A stretch of DNA of 64,000 nt, taken from contig NZ_LGHT01000004.1 of NCBI RefSeq assembly GCF_001202035.1, positions 1 to 64,000 of the forward strand, in the 5' to 3' direction. How positions within the stretch are numbered: the stretch's first letter is position 1; every line of letters starts with the position of its first letter. This document shows positions 12,362 through 21,429 of this stretch, piece after piece. The position numbers and the translations under genes were made by a program. Origin of the DNA: Pseudorhodobacter wandonensis (GTDB taxonomy: Bacteria; Pseudomonadota; Alphaproteobacteria; Rhodobacterales; Rhodobacteraceae). The notes under the pieces are model-generated. The model was given only the letters and a program-made list of their open reading frames with translations. It made no database searches and was not told the origin of the DNA.

Positions 12362-13849
12362 TTATGGTTCAGCATCTGGCGCGGGATGCGACCACAGCTC
12401 TACCCGTCGGTTTATGCGGCGGCCGGTTGCGGTGGTATCGCAGGCCATCGGCATCGCCTCGCCAAAGGCCTGCGTCTTGGGCAGTTGCGCCTCGGTCAGG
12501 TCAGGTGCCACGGCATGCAGGGCACGGCGAACTGCCTCGGCACGGTCTTTGGACAGGGCAAGGTTTGCGTCGGCTTCCCCTGCGCCGTCAGAGAACCCGA
12601 CAAACTGTAAATCTTCACCCTTGAACCGTCCCGCTGCAATGTGGCGGGCCAGATCGGAGAGCGCCTCACGCGAACGGGCATCGAGCTGCGACGAACCATC
12701 TTGAAAGCGAAATGTCATCGACACACGCTGCCCCCCGGTCATCGCTGCGGCGAGGCGTTGCAACGTGGCAAGCGATACCTCGTTGCCCGCATTTCGGATT
12801 GCGCCCAACAAGCGCTGGCCGTCATCCGTGAGCGGCGCTGTTCCGATACGTTTGTCAATATAACCAGCGGCTGCCACAATGGATTGCGCACTATCGGTCG
12901 CCAGATAGTCCATGAATTCACGCAGCATCAAGGGCTGACGGTGCCGCGCCCCCCCCAGAAACAGCGGCACGGCCAAAGGATAATCCTCGGCCTTTACGGC
13001 CATCGCCGTGGCCAACATCGGGAACCCGCAAGAATCGGTCAGCGCCAGGACCCGTGCAGGCCCTAGGTCCGATTGCCCCGTCAGCGCCAATCCCCAAGGG
13101 TCACGCGCAACGGCGGCGGCCAGTTCGGTTGCTGTGGCATGGCGTGGGCCATCGGCCAAAACCCCTGCCCTTGCGCGGATCGCTGAACCAAGAGCCGCAT
13201 CCCCCTTCAACCCATGCACAACAATCGGCATATCGGGACCACCGAAATCCTGCCAATTGGTAATTGTACCAGCAAGCGCAGCCGCCAAATCGATACTGCT
13301 GATAGCCGGAAACCGGTTTTCAGCCGAAACAATCGGGACCAGAGCCTCTGTCCCCACCACGGTGTTGCGCAGTTTGGGCAATGCTTCGAACCCGACAACC
13401 ATTGATGCCTGCTGGTTCAACACAGCCGCCAGTGCCGCATCCGATGTCATCGGCGAAAACGATATCAAAGCAAGCGGTTGGCCGCTAGCCGGGTCACGAA
13501 TTTCAGCGACGCCGCCGGCCACATAGTTCAGGCCGCGCGCGGCGGCAAAGCCCGCAAACAAGCTGGGAAGCAATCGCTTTTCTGGCCCCGAAGGGCCAAC
13601 AACGGTGATCCTTGCCAAAGGCGCTGTCAGTTTCGGGCAAGCGGGCCCCGTACAAATAACCGCATCGGCATCCACCGTCAGCCCGCCATATTCGGTTTCA
13701 ACGCGATAGAACGCGCCATCAAAACTGATCATGTGACCAGTCAGCGCCAAGCCGCCATCTAGCGCGGTCAGCGTGACATCCTGCGCATACGCCAAGGGCG
13801 CAAGAAGAAGCGCGGCGAATGCCGCAGCGCACCCAATAATCTGCCGCAT
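12362..13849 (-). CDS. periplasmic substrate-binding (PstS-like) domain fused to OmpA domain
   Basis: This 495-residue exported protein starts with a clear Sec signal peptide (MRQIIGCAAAFAALLLAPLAYAQ). Residues from about 80 to 340 resemble a phosphate-type periplasmic binding protein (TITNWQDFGGPDMPIVVHGL is typical of the PstS fold). The C-terminal 120 residues form an OmpA/MotB peptidoglycan-binding domain (FQDGSSQLDARSREAL, VGFSDGAGEADANLALSKDRA, NRRVELW). It may sense or bind a ligand while anchored to the cell wall. Transport genes are absent, so phosphate import is not indicated. It is the second gene of a pair: the upstream gene ends 19 bases before its start. Confidence 0.75.
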   Translation of the reverse strand: MRQIIGCAAAFAALLLAPLAYAQDVTLTALDGGLALTGHMISFDGAFYRVETEYGGLTVDADAVICTGPACPKLTAPLARITVVGPSGPEKRLLPSLFAGFAAARGLNYVAGGVAEIRDPASGQPLALISFSPMTSDAALAAVLNQQASMVVGFEALPKLRNTVVGTEALVPIVSAENRFPAISSIDLAAALAGTITNWQDFGGPDMPIVVHGLKGDAALGSAIRARAGVLADGPRHATATELAAAVARDPWGLALTGQSDLGPARVLALTDSCGFPMLATAMAVKAEDYPLAVPLFLGGARHRQPLMLREFMDYLATDSAQSIVAAAGYIDKRIGTAPLTDDGQRLLGAIRNAGNEVSLATLQRLAAAMTGGQRVSMTFRFQDGSSQLDARSREALSDLARHIAAGRFKGEDLQFVGFSDGAGEADANLALSKDRAEAVRRALHAVAPDLTEAQLPKTQAFGEAMPMACDTTATGRRINRRVELWSHPAPDAEP

Positions 13850-13868
13850 AAGACCCCGCGCAAAAACC

Positions 13869-14870
13869 CTAGTTCGATGCGGCGAGTTTCAGGTCAGGCA
13901 GCGGATTGTTCAACACCAGAACGTCACCAACCGCATCACAAGTTGGGGTTGTCATGGTCAAATCTGTCTTTGTCACCTCGCCTGCCTCGCTCAGCAACAC
14001 TTCGCCCAGCAATTCTCGGTCGCAGGTGGCTTTGGTCACACTGGCCTCAATCGTCAAGTCAACGGTTTCGGTGGCATTCGACGGATAGGTATACACTTCG
14101 GCCAGCATCGGCATTGGCGAAGTGCGGTCGCCCAGCACACTCAGATAGCCGCCCTTGGTTGGAATATTGGGCATGGGGCGCTGCGTATGCTCTGCATTTA
14201 CATGGCCGGTTTGACCAAAACCCGCGCCGTTTTCAAAGGCATTCAACTGGAACGCATCGTCGGCCATCCATTGGACCGCAAACCTGCGATATTGCGCCAA
14301 ATCTGGCAGAGGCGCGGCTGTCTCTACCGCATTCCCGTCAGCAAACAATACCGAAACCGCGCCTGATGCTTCCATGCCAGGAATCACCGCAAACAGCGCC
14401 CCTGATTCCGAGGTCATCGCAGTAATCGTCAGGCCACCATGGCGCACAACCACGCGCTCGGATACGTGGCAGGGTGCAATCAGTGTCAGCTCCAGCATTG
14501 CGTGATCGATTGCGATTGCGTCCAAGGAAGCATCACATTTGCCATCGACAGGCCCATCGGTTGCCACCTCCGCAGTTGCTGTGGCCGGTGCCATAAGCGG
14601 GGCCGCTGTTGGCGCAAAAGCTGTGTCTGGCAATATGGGTGCAGGCAAAACATCCTGACTCTGGATAGCACCAAGACTTGGCATAGGGCCCATCCCTGCC
14701 GCCAAAGGAACAATCTCTTGTGGCTCCGGCGCCATTTCTGCGACAGCAGGCGCTTTGGCGGTCGCCCCCTGCCCAAACTGCACACCAAGGCCGTTCTGTA
14801 TAAATTGTCCGGCACCCGCCGCCACGGCAAGAGTGGCCGCGACCATCGCAATTTTGCGCTTCAGTTCCAT
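13869..14870 (-). CDS. exported or inner-membrane-anchored hypothetical protein
   Basis: This 333-residue protein has an N-terminal hydrophobic segment after charged residues (MELKRKIAMVAATLAVAAGA), followed by a long Ala/Pro/Met-rich linker to about residue 105. A beta-rich C-terminal region with paired cysteines (CDASLDA, APCH, ATCDRE, TPTCD) suggests periplasmic disulfides. I do not recognise the family. It is co-oriented with the substrate-binding/OmpA fusion gene 19 bases downstream, so the two probably act together in the envelope. The secA terminator lies upstream and insulates it from secA. Confidence 0.65.
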   Translation of the reverse strand: MELKRKIAMVAATLAVAAGAGQFIQNGLGVQFGQGATAKAPAVAEMAPEPQEIVPLAAGMGPMPSLGAIQSQDVLPAPILPDTAFAPTAAPLMAPATATAEVATDGPVDGKCDASLDAIAIDHAMLELTLIAPCHVSERVVVRHGGLTITAMTSESGALFAVIPGMEASGAVSVLFADGNAVETAAPLPDLAQYRRFAVQWMADDAFQLNAFENGAGFGQTGHVNAEHTQRPMPNIPTKGGYLSVLGDRTSPMPMLAEVYTYPSNATETVDLTIEASVTKATCDRELLGEVLLSEAGEVTKTDLTMTTPTCDAVGDVLVLNNPLPDLKLAASN

Positions 14871-14981
14871 TCCAGATCTCCCGCAGGGTCGGTACTATTG
14901 CCTACTTTGATAAACACCAAGCAAGGCGCGGCCATGGCAAAAATAGGAAATGTTTTATGCAATTGTGACGTGGGCTTTGCC

Positions 14982-15016
14982 GCAAAAGAAAACGGGGGCA
15001 AGTATTTGCCCCCGTT
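14982..15016 (-). terminator. Rho-independent terminator of secA
   Basis: The stem AACGGGGGCAA/TTGCCCCCGTT is followed on the minus strand by TTCTTTT. It begins about 30 bases after the secA stop codon. Confidence 0.85.
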
Positions 15017-15045
15017 TCAATTCAATCAGCATTGTCAGACAGGTT

Positions 15046-17751
15046 TCAGGTAAGGCGCCCGTGGCAATGTTTGAATTTGTTGCCCGAACCGCATGGGCAA
15101 GGATCATTCCGCGCCGGATCACCCCACGTTGCAGGGTCATTCTCGTCAAAGCCGTTCTCTGCAACCTCAACGGCCTCGGCAACCTCGGCCTCGGGATGTG
15201 TCGCAACACCACCTGCGGCGGCGCGTTGCTGGGCTTGGTACTGCTCCATCATCGCCTTTTGCTCGGCGGCGGTCAGGGGGCGCACTTGGGACAGGCGCTG
15301 CGTCACGTCTTGGCGCAATGAGTTCAGCAACGATTCGAACAGCGCAAAGGCTTCGGTTTTATACTCGGACAGCGGGTCGCGCTGCGCATACCCCCGGAAC
15401 CCCACGACCGAGCGCAGATGCTCAAGCGTCACCAGATGTTCGCGCCATTTGGTATCGATGGTCTGCAACAACACCTGCTTTTCAATGTTGCGCATCGTCT
15501 CGGTGCCAAAGGCGTCTTGCTTTTCGGCCATCGCCTTGTCTGTGGCTTCCTCGATGCGTTGCAGCATCAGTTCTTGGTCAACGCCTTCCTCTTTGGCCCA
15601 ATCGGCAACCGGCAGATCCTGCGCCAGCTTGTCGATAACTGCGGCGTGCAGCCCATCGACATCCCATTGATCGGCATAGGATTTCGCAGGCAGATAGTGA
15701 TCTACCAAATCCTCAACCACTTGATGACGCATATCCTCGGCAATCTCGGCCAAGTCTTCGGTTTGCATGATTTCCAGACGCTGGCCAAAGATCGCTTTGC
15801 GCTGATCATTCATCACGTCATCGAATTTAAGCAATTGCTTGCGGATGTCGAAGTTGCGGCCTTCAACCTTGGCCTGCGCTTTCTCCAGCGATTTGTTGAC
15901 CCAGGGGTGAACAATCGCTTCGCCTTCTTTCATGCCCAGTTTGGACAGAACCGCGTCCAAACGCTCGGACCCGAAAATCCGCATCAGGTCATCTTCCAGC
16001 GACAAGAAAAACGAAGACCGTCCCGGATCGCCCTGACGGCCAGAGCGGCCCCGCAACTGGTTGTCAATCCGACGGCTTTCGTGGCGTTCGGTTGCCAGCA
16101 CGAACAATCCGCCCGCCGCTTTCACGCGCTCTTTTTCATCGGCATGTTCTGCCTCGATCCGCTTGCGAATCTCATCGGGGTTCGCTTCGGGGTCGGCGGC
16201 CAATGCCTCCAAAACCTTCATCTCGACGTTGCCACCAAGCTGAATATCGGTGCCACGACCAGCCATGTTGGTCGCAATTGTGACGGCGCCGAATTTGCCA
16301 GCATCGGCAACGATCTGGGCCTCTTGCTCATGCTGACGCGCGTTCAGCACGTTATGCGCAACGCCTTCCTTTTTCAGCATATCCGACAAGAACTCGGATT
16401 TCTCAATCGAGGTCGTCCCCACCAAAATCGGCTGGCCCTTGGCATTCGCCTCTTTGATCGACTTTACCACGCCTTCATATTTTTCCCGCGCGGTGCGGTA
16501 AACCTGGTCATGGTCATCGACGCGGGCAATCGGGCGGTTGGTCGGCACTTCAACCACACCCAGCCCGTAAATTTCCATGAATTCCTCGGCTTCGGTGCTG
16601 GCTGTGCCAGTCATCCCGCCCAGTTTGTCATAGAGACGAAAATAGTTCTGGAACGTCACCGATGCCAAAGTCACGTTTTCGGGCTGAATAGCCACACCTT
16701 CCTTGGCCTCGATCGCCTGATGCAAACCGTCCGACAAGCGGCGGCCACGCATCATGCGGCCGGTAAATTCGTCGATCAGCATCACTTCGCCGTCCCGCAC
16801 GATATATTGCTGGTCGCGCAAGAACAGCTTGTGTGCGCGCAGGGCTTGGGTCACGTGATGCACCAAAGTCGTGCTTTCAGGGTCATACAGGTTCTGCCCT
16901 TCCGGCAGCAGACCAGCAGTCAGCAAACGCTCTTCCAGAAATTCGTTGCCCTCATCCGTGTAGGTCACGTTGCGGGTCTTTTCGTCCAGTTTGAAATGCT
17001 CGGGCAACACTTCGGGGATCAGCTTGTCCACAGCTGTGTACAGCTCGCTCCGGTCTTGGCTTGGGCCAGAGATGATCAAAGGCGTCCGCGCCTCATCAAT
17101 CAAAATACTGTCCACCTCGTCGACGATCGCATAGAAATGCCCACGCTGTGACATTTCCTCGATGCTGGCTTTCATGTTGTCGCGCAGATAGTCAAAGCCC
17201 AGTTCGTTGTTCGTCGCATAGGTAATATCGGCGCGGTACGCCTCGCGCTTTTCTGCGTCGTCCTGGTAGGGGTATACAACACCGGTGGTCAGCCCCAAAG
17301 CGCCGTAAACCTTGCTCATCCATTCCGCATCGCGCTTGGCCAGATAGTCGTTCACGGTGACAATGTGCACACCTTTGCCCGCCAGCGCGTTCAGATAGGC
17401 CGGGAAAGTCGCCATCAGCGTCTTGCCCTCGCCGGTTTTCATCTCGGCAATATTGCCCTGATGCAGGAAAATCCCGCCCTTTAGCTGCACGTCAAAGGCG
17501 CGCAGGCCCAAAGCACGGCGCGCGGCCTCGCGGCAGTTGGCAAAGGCTTCCGGCAACAACGCATCAAGGCTCTCGCCATTTTGTGCACGGGCAGCAAGTG
17601 CCTCGGTCTTGGCCTTGATCTCTGCGTCCGAAAACGCCTTGAACTCTGGCTCTAGCGCGTTGATCTTTGCGACCAGCGGGCGAACCGATTTAACCTTGCG
17701 GTCGTTTGGCGTTCCAAAGACCTTTTTGGCAAGTGTTCCAATACCCAGCAT
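15046..17751 (-). CDS. secA: preprotein translocase ATPase SecA
   Basis: This 901-residue motor of the Sec pathway drives unfolded proteins through SecYEG across the inner membrane. The DEAD-like motor 1 has Walker [10 protein letters not shown] and Walker B with [15 protein letters not shown]. The preprotein cross-linking domain, motor 2 ([27 protein letters not shown]) and helical scaffold follow. The C-terminus carries the zinc-binding SecB/ribosome-contact motif [14 protein letters not shown]. The start at 17751 gives [13 protein letters not shown] with GGAGA five bases upstream. A longer upstream frame lacks a ribosome site. It is divergent from the parvulin gene across 200 bases. Confidence 0.98.
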   Translation of the reverse strand: MLGIGTLAKKVFGTPNDRKVKSVRPLVAKINALEPEFKAFSDAEIKAKTEALAARAQNGESLDALLPEAFANCREAARRALGLRAFDVQLKGGIFLHQGNIAEMKTGEGKTLMATFPAYLNALAGKGVHIVTVNDYLAKRDAEWMSKVYGALGLTTGVVYPYQDDAEKREAYRADITYATNNELGFDYLRDNMKASIEEMSQRGHFYAIVDEVDSILIDEARTPLIISGPSQDRSELYTAVDKLIPEVLPEHFKLDEKTRNVTYTDEGNEFLEERLLTAGLLPEGQNLYDPESTTLVHHVTQALRAHKLFLRDQQYIVRDGEVMLIDEFTGRMMRGRRLSDGLHQAIEAKEGVAIQPENVTLASVTFQNYFRLYDKLGGMTGTASTEAEEFMEIYGLGVVEVPTNRPIARVDDHDQVYRTAREKYEGVVKSIKEANAKGQPILVGTTSIEKSEFLSDMLKKEGVAHNVLNARQHEQEAQIVADAGKFGAVTIATNMAGRGTDIQLGGNVEMKVLEALAADPEANPDEIRKRIEAEHADEKERVKAAGGLFVLATERHESRRIDNQLRGRSGRQGDPGRSSFFLSLEDDLMRIFGSERLDAVLSKLGMKEGEAIVHPWVNKSLEKAQAKVEGRNFDIRKQLLKFDDVMNDQRKAIFGQRLEIMQTEDLAEIAEDMRHQVVEDLVDHYLPAKSYADQWDVDGLHAAVIDKLAQDLPVADWAKEEGVDQELMLQRIEEATDKAMAEKQDAFGTETMRNIEKQVLLQTIDTKWREHLVTLEHLRSVVGFRGYAQRDPLSEYKTEAFALFESLLNSLRQDVTQRLSQVRPLTAAEQKAMMEQYQAQQRAAAGGVATHPEAEVAEAVEVAENGFDENDPATWGDPARNDPCPCGSGNKFKHCHGRLT

Positions 17752-17951
17752 AATTTCTCCGTGGCCCATTCCAGCAATATCAGGGCTTCCTGACATGATC
17801 GTTCAAGCGTCTGGCCTTGCCCGCACCCATAAGGTCCCTTAAATAGGGGGCAAGCTTTGAAGACTGCTTACTCGACCTTCGCGATGTAAGCGGCGATGCA
17901 GGGCAAGTCAATGTTGCGCACCCGCGCAGCTTCAGCCTAAGGACAATAAAA

Positions 17952-18839
17952 ATGGGTAAATCAGTGACTTTTTCGGCAGCTATTGCCTTGGCAATGGCCC
18001 TCGGCGCAGCACCCCTTGCCGCGCAAGAGACCGCAACAGCCGAAAAAGCGGCCGTAGTAGTGCCAGAAGGCGGCGCAAATGCCGTGATTGCAACTGTGAA
18101 CGGCAAAGCGATCACTTTGGGTCACTTGATCGTGCTGCGGGCCAACCTGCCCGAACAATACCAAAACCTGCCCGATGACGTGCTGTACAAAGGCATCCTG
18201 AACCAATTGATCCAGCAAGCTGCCCTTGCGCAAAGCGCCGAACCCAAGATCACCCTGCGCGACACCCTTGCGATTGAAAATGACCAGCGCGGCTATTTGG
18301 CCGGTGTGGCATTGCAAGGCGTGGCCGAGGCCGCTGTCACCGATGAGGCCCTGCAAAAGGCCTATGACGCCAAATTCGCCAATGCGGTTGAAACCAAGGA
18401 ATACCACGCCGCCCATATCCTCGTCGCAACCGAGGAAGAAGCCAAAGACCTGAAAGCGCAAATCGACGCAGGTGCCAGCTTTGCCGAACTGGCCAAGGCG
18501 CATTCTTCCGATGGTGCCGCTGCAAATGGCGGTGATCTGGGCTGGTTCAGCCAAGGTATGATGGTCAAGCCGTTTGAAGATGCCGTTCTGGCTATGAAAG
18601 TCGGCAAAGTCTCGGACCCGGTGCAAACACAGTTTGGCTGGCACCTTATCAACCTGACCGAAACCCGCATCAAAGCCGCGCCTACACTTGATGAAATGCG
18701 CGATGAACTGGCGTCCGAGATCGAACAAGCCGCCGTCGAGGCCCATGTCAAAGCCATCACCGACGCGGCAAAGATCGAGCGTCCGGGCGAAGGGTTCGAC
18801 CCAGCCTTGATGCGTGACCAATCGCTGCTTGATAAATAA
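17952..18839 (+). CDS. periplasmic peptidyl-prolyl isomerase (parvulin type)
   Basis: This 295-residue secreted folding factor has a signal peptide (MGKSVTFSAAIALAMALGAAP). After a SurA/PrsA-like helical N-domain, a PpiC rotamase domain spans about residues 155-245 (EYHAAHILVATEEEAKDL, SSDGAAANGGDLGWFSQGMMV, VQTQFGWHLINL). It catalyses cis-trans isomerisation of prolyl bonds and probably assists exported proteins, which fits its position divergent from secA. AAGGA eight bases upstream sets the start. argJ follows 25 bases after its stop, so they may share a transcript although their functions are unrelated. Confidence 0.9.
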   Translation: MGKSVTFSAAIALAMALGAAPLAAQETATAEKAAVVVPEGGANAVIATVNGKAITLGHLIVLRANLPEQYQNLPDDVLYKGILNQLIQQAALAQSAEPKITLRDTLAIENDQRGYLAGVALQGVAEAAVTDEALQKAYDAKFANAVETKEYHAAHILVATEEEAKDLKAQIDAGASFAELAKAHSSDGAAANGGDLGWFSQGMMVKPFEDAVLAMKVGKVSDPVQTQFGWHLINLTETRIKAAPTLDEMRDELASEIEQAAVEAHVKAITDAAKIERPGEGFDPALMRDQSLLDK

Positions 18840-18864
18840 ACATTGTACAACAGGGGGCATTGAA

Positions 18865-20247
18865 ATGGCCAAGACCGACTGGAAGACCACCGCTAAAAAA
18901 TTGAAAAAGCGGCTCAAAGTTCTAAAGTCCGAGCTGGAGTTGCGGGTCCATGATGCCGCAGCCGTTGTCGCGGCCACCACTGCCCCCTCTGCCCCTGCCC
19001 CTGTGAAAGCGGGCAAAAAAGTATCCCCGCTTGCCCCCAAAGGCGGCTTTCCCAAACTGCCGACAATCGCGGGTGCCGAATTTTCGGCTGTCGAGGCAGG
19101 CGTGAAATACCTGAACCGCAAAGATGTCATGCTGGTGCGCCTTGCGGCCGGCACAGCCATCGCAGGTGTTTTTACCAAATCCACAACCCGCGCGGCCTGC
19201 GTGCTGGATTGTCAGGCCAAGCTCGCGCAAAAGGCGCCGCTTGATGCCGGTGCCGCGATCATCGTGAATTCGGGCAATTCCAACGCCTTTACCGGTGCCC
19301 TCGGCCAGCAATCGGTTGATGCTGTCACCGGCGGCGTGGCCGAGGCACTTGGCATCCCCGCCAACCGCGTTTTCTCTTCCTCCACCGGTGTTATAGGCGA
19401 ACCACTGCCCCATCACCGCATCACCGCCGTCATCCCCGATTTGGTTGCCGGGCTTAAGGCCGATGCTGTCGATATGGCTGCCGCGGCGATCATGACGACC
19501 GACACATTTGCCAAAGGCGCCGCCGCGACCATCCAAGGCGATGGCGGCGAGATCCACATTTCCGGTATCGCCAAAGGCTCAGGCATGATTGCGCCCGATA
19601 TGGCCACCATGTTGGTCTATATCTTCACCGATGCCAAAATCTCGCAGAATATGCTGCAAAAGATGCTGTCACGCAATGTAGACAGCACCTTTAACGCCAT
19701 CACGGTTGATAGCGACACCTCCACCTCTGACGCGCTCTTGCTCTGTGCTACGGGTCAAAGCCCCGCTGCCCCCCTGAAAGGTGCCAAAGCCAAAGCCTTT
19801 GAAACCGCGCTTCACGGCGTCATGCTCGATTTGGCCAAGCAAGTCACCCGTGACGGTGAAGGTGCAACCAAGCTGGTCGAAGTTCAAATCACCGGCGCCG
19901 CCACTGACCATGATGCCCATCTCGCCGCCATGGCCATTGCCAACTCGCCCCTCGTCAAAACCGCTGTGGCTGGTGAAGATGCCAATTGGGGCCGCGTTGT
20001 TATGGCCATCGGTAAATCCGGCGCATTGGCCGAACGCGACAAGCTTTCGATCCGCTTTGGCGATCTGGTCGTCGCCAAAAATGGCTGGCGCAGCCCTGAT
20101 TACTCCGAAGATGCCACCTCGGCCTATATGAAAAACGACGAGCTCGTCATTGGGGTCGATATGGGGATGGGCAAGGCCAAGAAAACCGTCTGGACCTGCG
20201 ACCTTACCCATGGCTACATCGACATCAATGCCGATTACCGCTCGTGA
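18865..20247 (+). CDS. argJ: bifunctional ornithine acetyltransferase/N-acetylglutamate synthase
   Basis: ArgJ recycles the acetyl group from N-acetylornithine to glutamate in cyclic arginine synthesis. The core begins near residue 55 (VSPLAPKGGFPKLPTIAG) and includes NSGNSNAFTG, SSTGVIGEPLP, the self-cleavage region KGSGMIAPDMATML (cut before the Thr of MATML, giving alpha and beta chains), and GEDANWGRV near the C-terminus. At 460 residues it is about 50 longer than usual. The extra N-terminus is lysine-rich and helical (KKLKKRLKVLKSELELRV), followed by an Ala/Pro linker. The ATG at 18865 follows GGGGGCATTGAA, and no ribosome site precedes an internal start. It ends directly before a dispersed repeat. 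Confidence 0.93.
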   Translation: MAKTDWKTTAKKLKKRLKVLKSELELRVHDAAAVVAATTAPSAPAPVKAGKKVSPLAPKGGFPKLPTIAGAEFSAVEAGVKYLNRKDVMLVRLAAGTAIAGVFTKSTTRAACVLDCQAKLAQKAPLDAGAAIIVNSGNSNAFTGALGQQSVDAVTGGVAEALGIPANRVFSSSTGVIGEPLPHHRITAVIPDLVAGLKADAVDMAAAAIMTTDTFAKGAAATIQGDGGEIHISGIAKGSGMIAPDMATMLVYIFTDAKISQNMLQKMLSRNVDSTFNAITVDSDTSTSDALLLCATGQSPAAPLKGAKAKAFETALHGVMLDLAKQVTRDGEGATKLVEVQITGAATDHDAHLAAMAIANSPLVKTAVAGEDANWGRVVMAIGKSGALAERDKLSIRFGDLVVAKNGWRSPDYSEDATSAYMKNDELVIGVDMGMGKAKKTVWTCDLTHGYIDINADYRS

Positions 20248-20268
20248 TTTCATCTTGGTAAAAATACC
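20248..20268 (-). repeat. dispersed 21-base intergenic motif, copy 2
   Basis: It lies immediately after the argJ stop codon. Read on the minus strand it matches copy 1 (11520-11540) in 20 of 21 bases. Confidence 0.7.
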
Positions 20269-20357
20269 TTCCGAGGGTCGTCCATTGCGCGCCATTGGGT
20301 CAAGCGCAATGGACGACCGTGGCGCAAGGCCCCCAGTGCCAGACCAGAAAGAATAGC

Positions 20358-20756
20358 ATGAAAATCATCCTCGTGTCCGCAGTCGCTCTCATCGACCCCG
20401 ATGGGCGCGTCCTTCTTGCCCAACGCCCCGAGGGCAAATCGCTCGCGGGCCTATGGGAGTTTCCCGGCGGCAAGGTTGAAGCGGGCGAAACCCCCGAAGC
20501 TGCCCTGATCCGCGAGCTGAATGAAGAGCTTGGCATCGACACTTGGGCCTCCTGCCTTGCCCCCCTTACCTTTGCAAGCCACAGCTACCCCGATTTTCAC
20601 CTGCTCATGCCGCTTTTTGCCTGTCGCAAATGGAATGGAATCACCTCGGGGCGCGAAGGCCAGCGCCTGGCTTGGGTCCGCCCTGAAAAGCTTCACGAAT
20701 ACCCAATGCCACCCGCAGACTTACCAATCATCCCGATTCTCCGGGATTGGCTCTGA
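20358..20756 (+). CDS. mutT: 8-oxo-dGTP diphosphatase (MutT-like Nudix hydrolase)
   Basis: This 132-residue Nudix enzyme is predicted to hydrolyse oxidised dGTP and so prevent A:C mispairing. The complete Nudix box GKVEAGETPEAALIREL followed by NEELGI is present near residue 38, preceded by WEFPGG, and the length is that of MutT. The ATG at 20358 starts KIILVSAVALID. Upstream in-frame codons look intergenic. It follows argJ by about 110 bases, within which a dispersed repeat lies. Confidence 0.88.
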   Translation: MKIILVSAVALIDPDGRVLLAQRPEGKSLAGLWEFPGGKVEAGETPEAALIRELNEELGIDTWASCLAPLTFASHSYPDFHLLMPLFACRKWNGITSGREGQRLAWVRPEKLHEYPMPPADLPIIPILRDWL

Positions 20757-20851
20757 TTCTGCATCAAATTTCGCGCAAACCCGCAAAATAGTGACTAGAA
20801 ATGGACATATTTTTGTCTATATTTCGTGTATCGTTAGCTAGGGGATTTGCT

Positions 20852-20992
20852 ATGTTACGTACAATTTCAATTGGAAGCTGTGTCTTCGTGCAGGGCCTAA
20901 TGGTCGAACAACTGCCGAACGGTAAAATGGTGGTTCGTGTTGATGAAAAGAACTACGTGGGCAAACCCATCTCCAAGCAAGCAGCAGCCTAA
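20852..20992 (+). CDS. 46-residue hypothetical protein
   Basis: This small soluble protein (MLRTISIGSCVFVQGLMVEQ...) has a pattern of alternating hydrophobic residues suggesting a small beta-barrel or SH3-like fold (GKMVVRVDEKNYVGKPI). AGGGG is suitably placed before the ATG at 20852. An in-frame ATG at 20801 has no such site. A long stem-loop starts four bases after the stop. I know no function; the protein pattern looks like a conserved small protein rather than a chance frame. Confidence 0.65.
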   Translation: MLRTISIGSCVFVQGLMVEQLPNGKMVVRVDEKNYVGKPISKQAAA

Positions 20993-20995
20993 GCC

Positions 20996-21031
20996 GGTTG
21001 GCTTGTGATCTTAACCGGATCATAGCCAACC
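20996..21031 (+). terminator. stem-loop after the 46-residue gene
   Basis: An outer stem GGTTGGCT/AGCCAACC encloses an inner TGATC/GATCA. It lacks a T-run. It may be a weak terminator or a 3' stabilising structure. Confidence 0.45.
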
Positions 21032-21372
21032 TTAAGGGAGCAACCAGCGCTTTTCGGCAAAGGTGTTTGACACTATCGTTCGCAAAACGCTCGTATGTGC
21101 AAATGGTGTCGCCCCCTCTCTCTGACAGGCAGCTAGGTTTTGTAATGGTGTCCCTGAACGGCGCGTGATGCCCAAGCCTGCAAGCCATAGTTCAACCGCA
21201 GTAATTTGTTCGGCCGGGTGCATTCGCAATATGCCCTCGGCTATTTTATTGACATAAGCGCCTCAGACATACCCTGCCCCGCACTGCATCGCCCAACGCG
21301 CTGTGTCCGTTGCAATCAGGCCCTAGGCCAATCGCCCCCCACACAGCAGCTTAAAAAAACGGTCAGAATATG
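21032..21372. other. gap with no supported gene
   Basis: This 340-base stretch holds only short frames on both strands. A minus-strand frame of 65 codons (21032-21229, starting MRMHPAEQITAVELW) has no ribosome site or recognisable motif. There is no tRNA-like fold. I see no further structure here. Confidence 0.5.
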
Positions 21373-21403
21373 CAAATGGCCGGGCTATCAGCCCGGCCAT
21401 TTC
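21373..21403 (-). terminator. terminator of the rimP-nusA-infB operon
   Basis: A 13-pair hairpin (AAATGGCCGGGCT with AGCCCGGCCATTT) has a three-base loop and lies about 28 bases after the infB stop. The nearest T-run on the minus strand is about 14 bases further on, so efficiency is uncertain. Confidence 0.6.
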
Positions 21404-21429
21404 AATATTTCGCACTAACGAGGGGCAGA

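Noticed and set aside
15418-17151. 577-codon antisense frame in secA
   Set aside because: The opposite strand encodes complete SecA with all motifs. The antisense product is low-similarity and histidine/leucine biased.
21032-21229. 65-codon minus-strand frame downstream of infB
   Set aside because: No ribosome site, no motif and no conserved-looking pattern. It is left unannotated as a gene.
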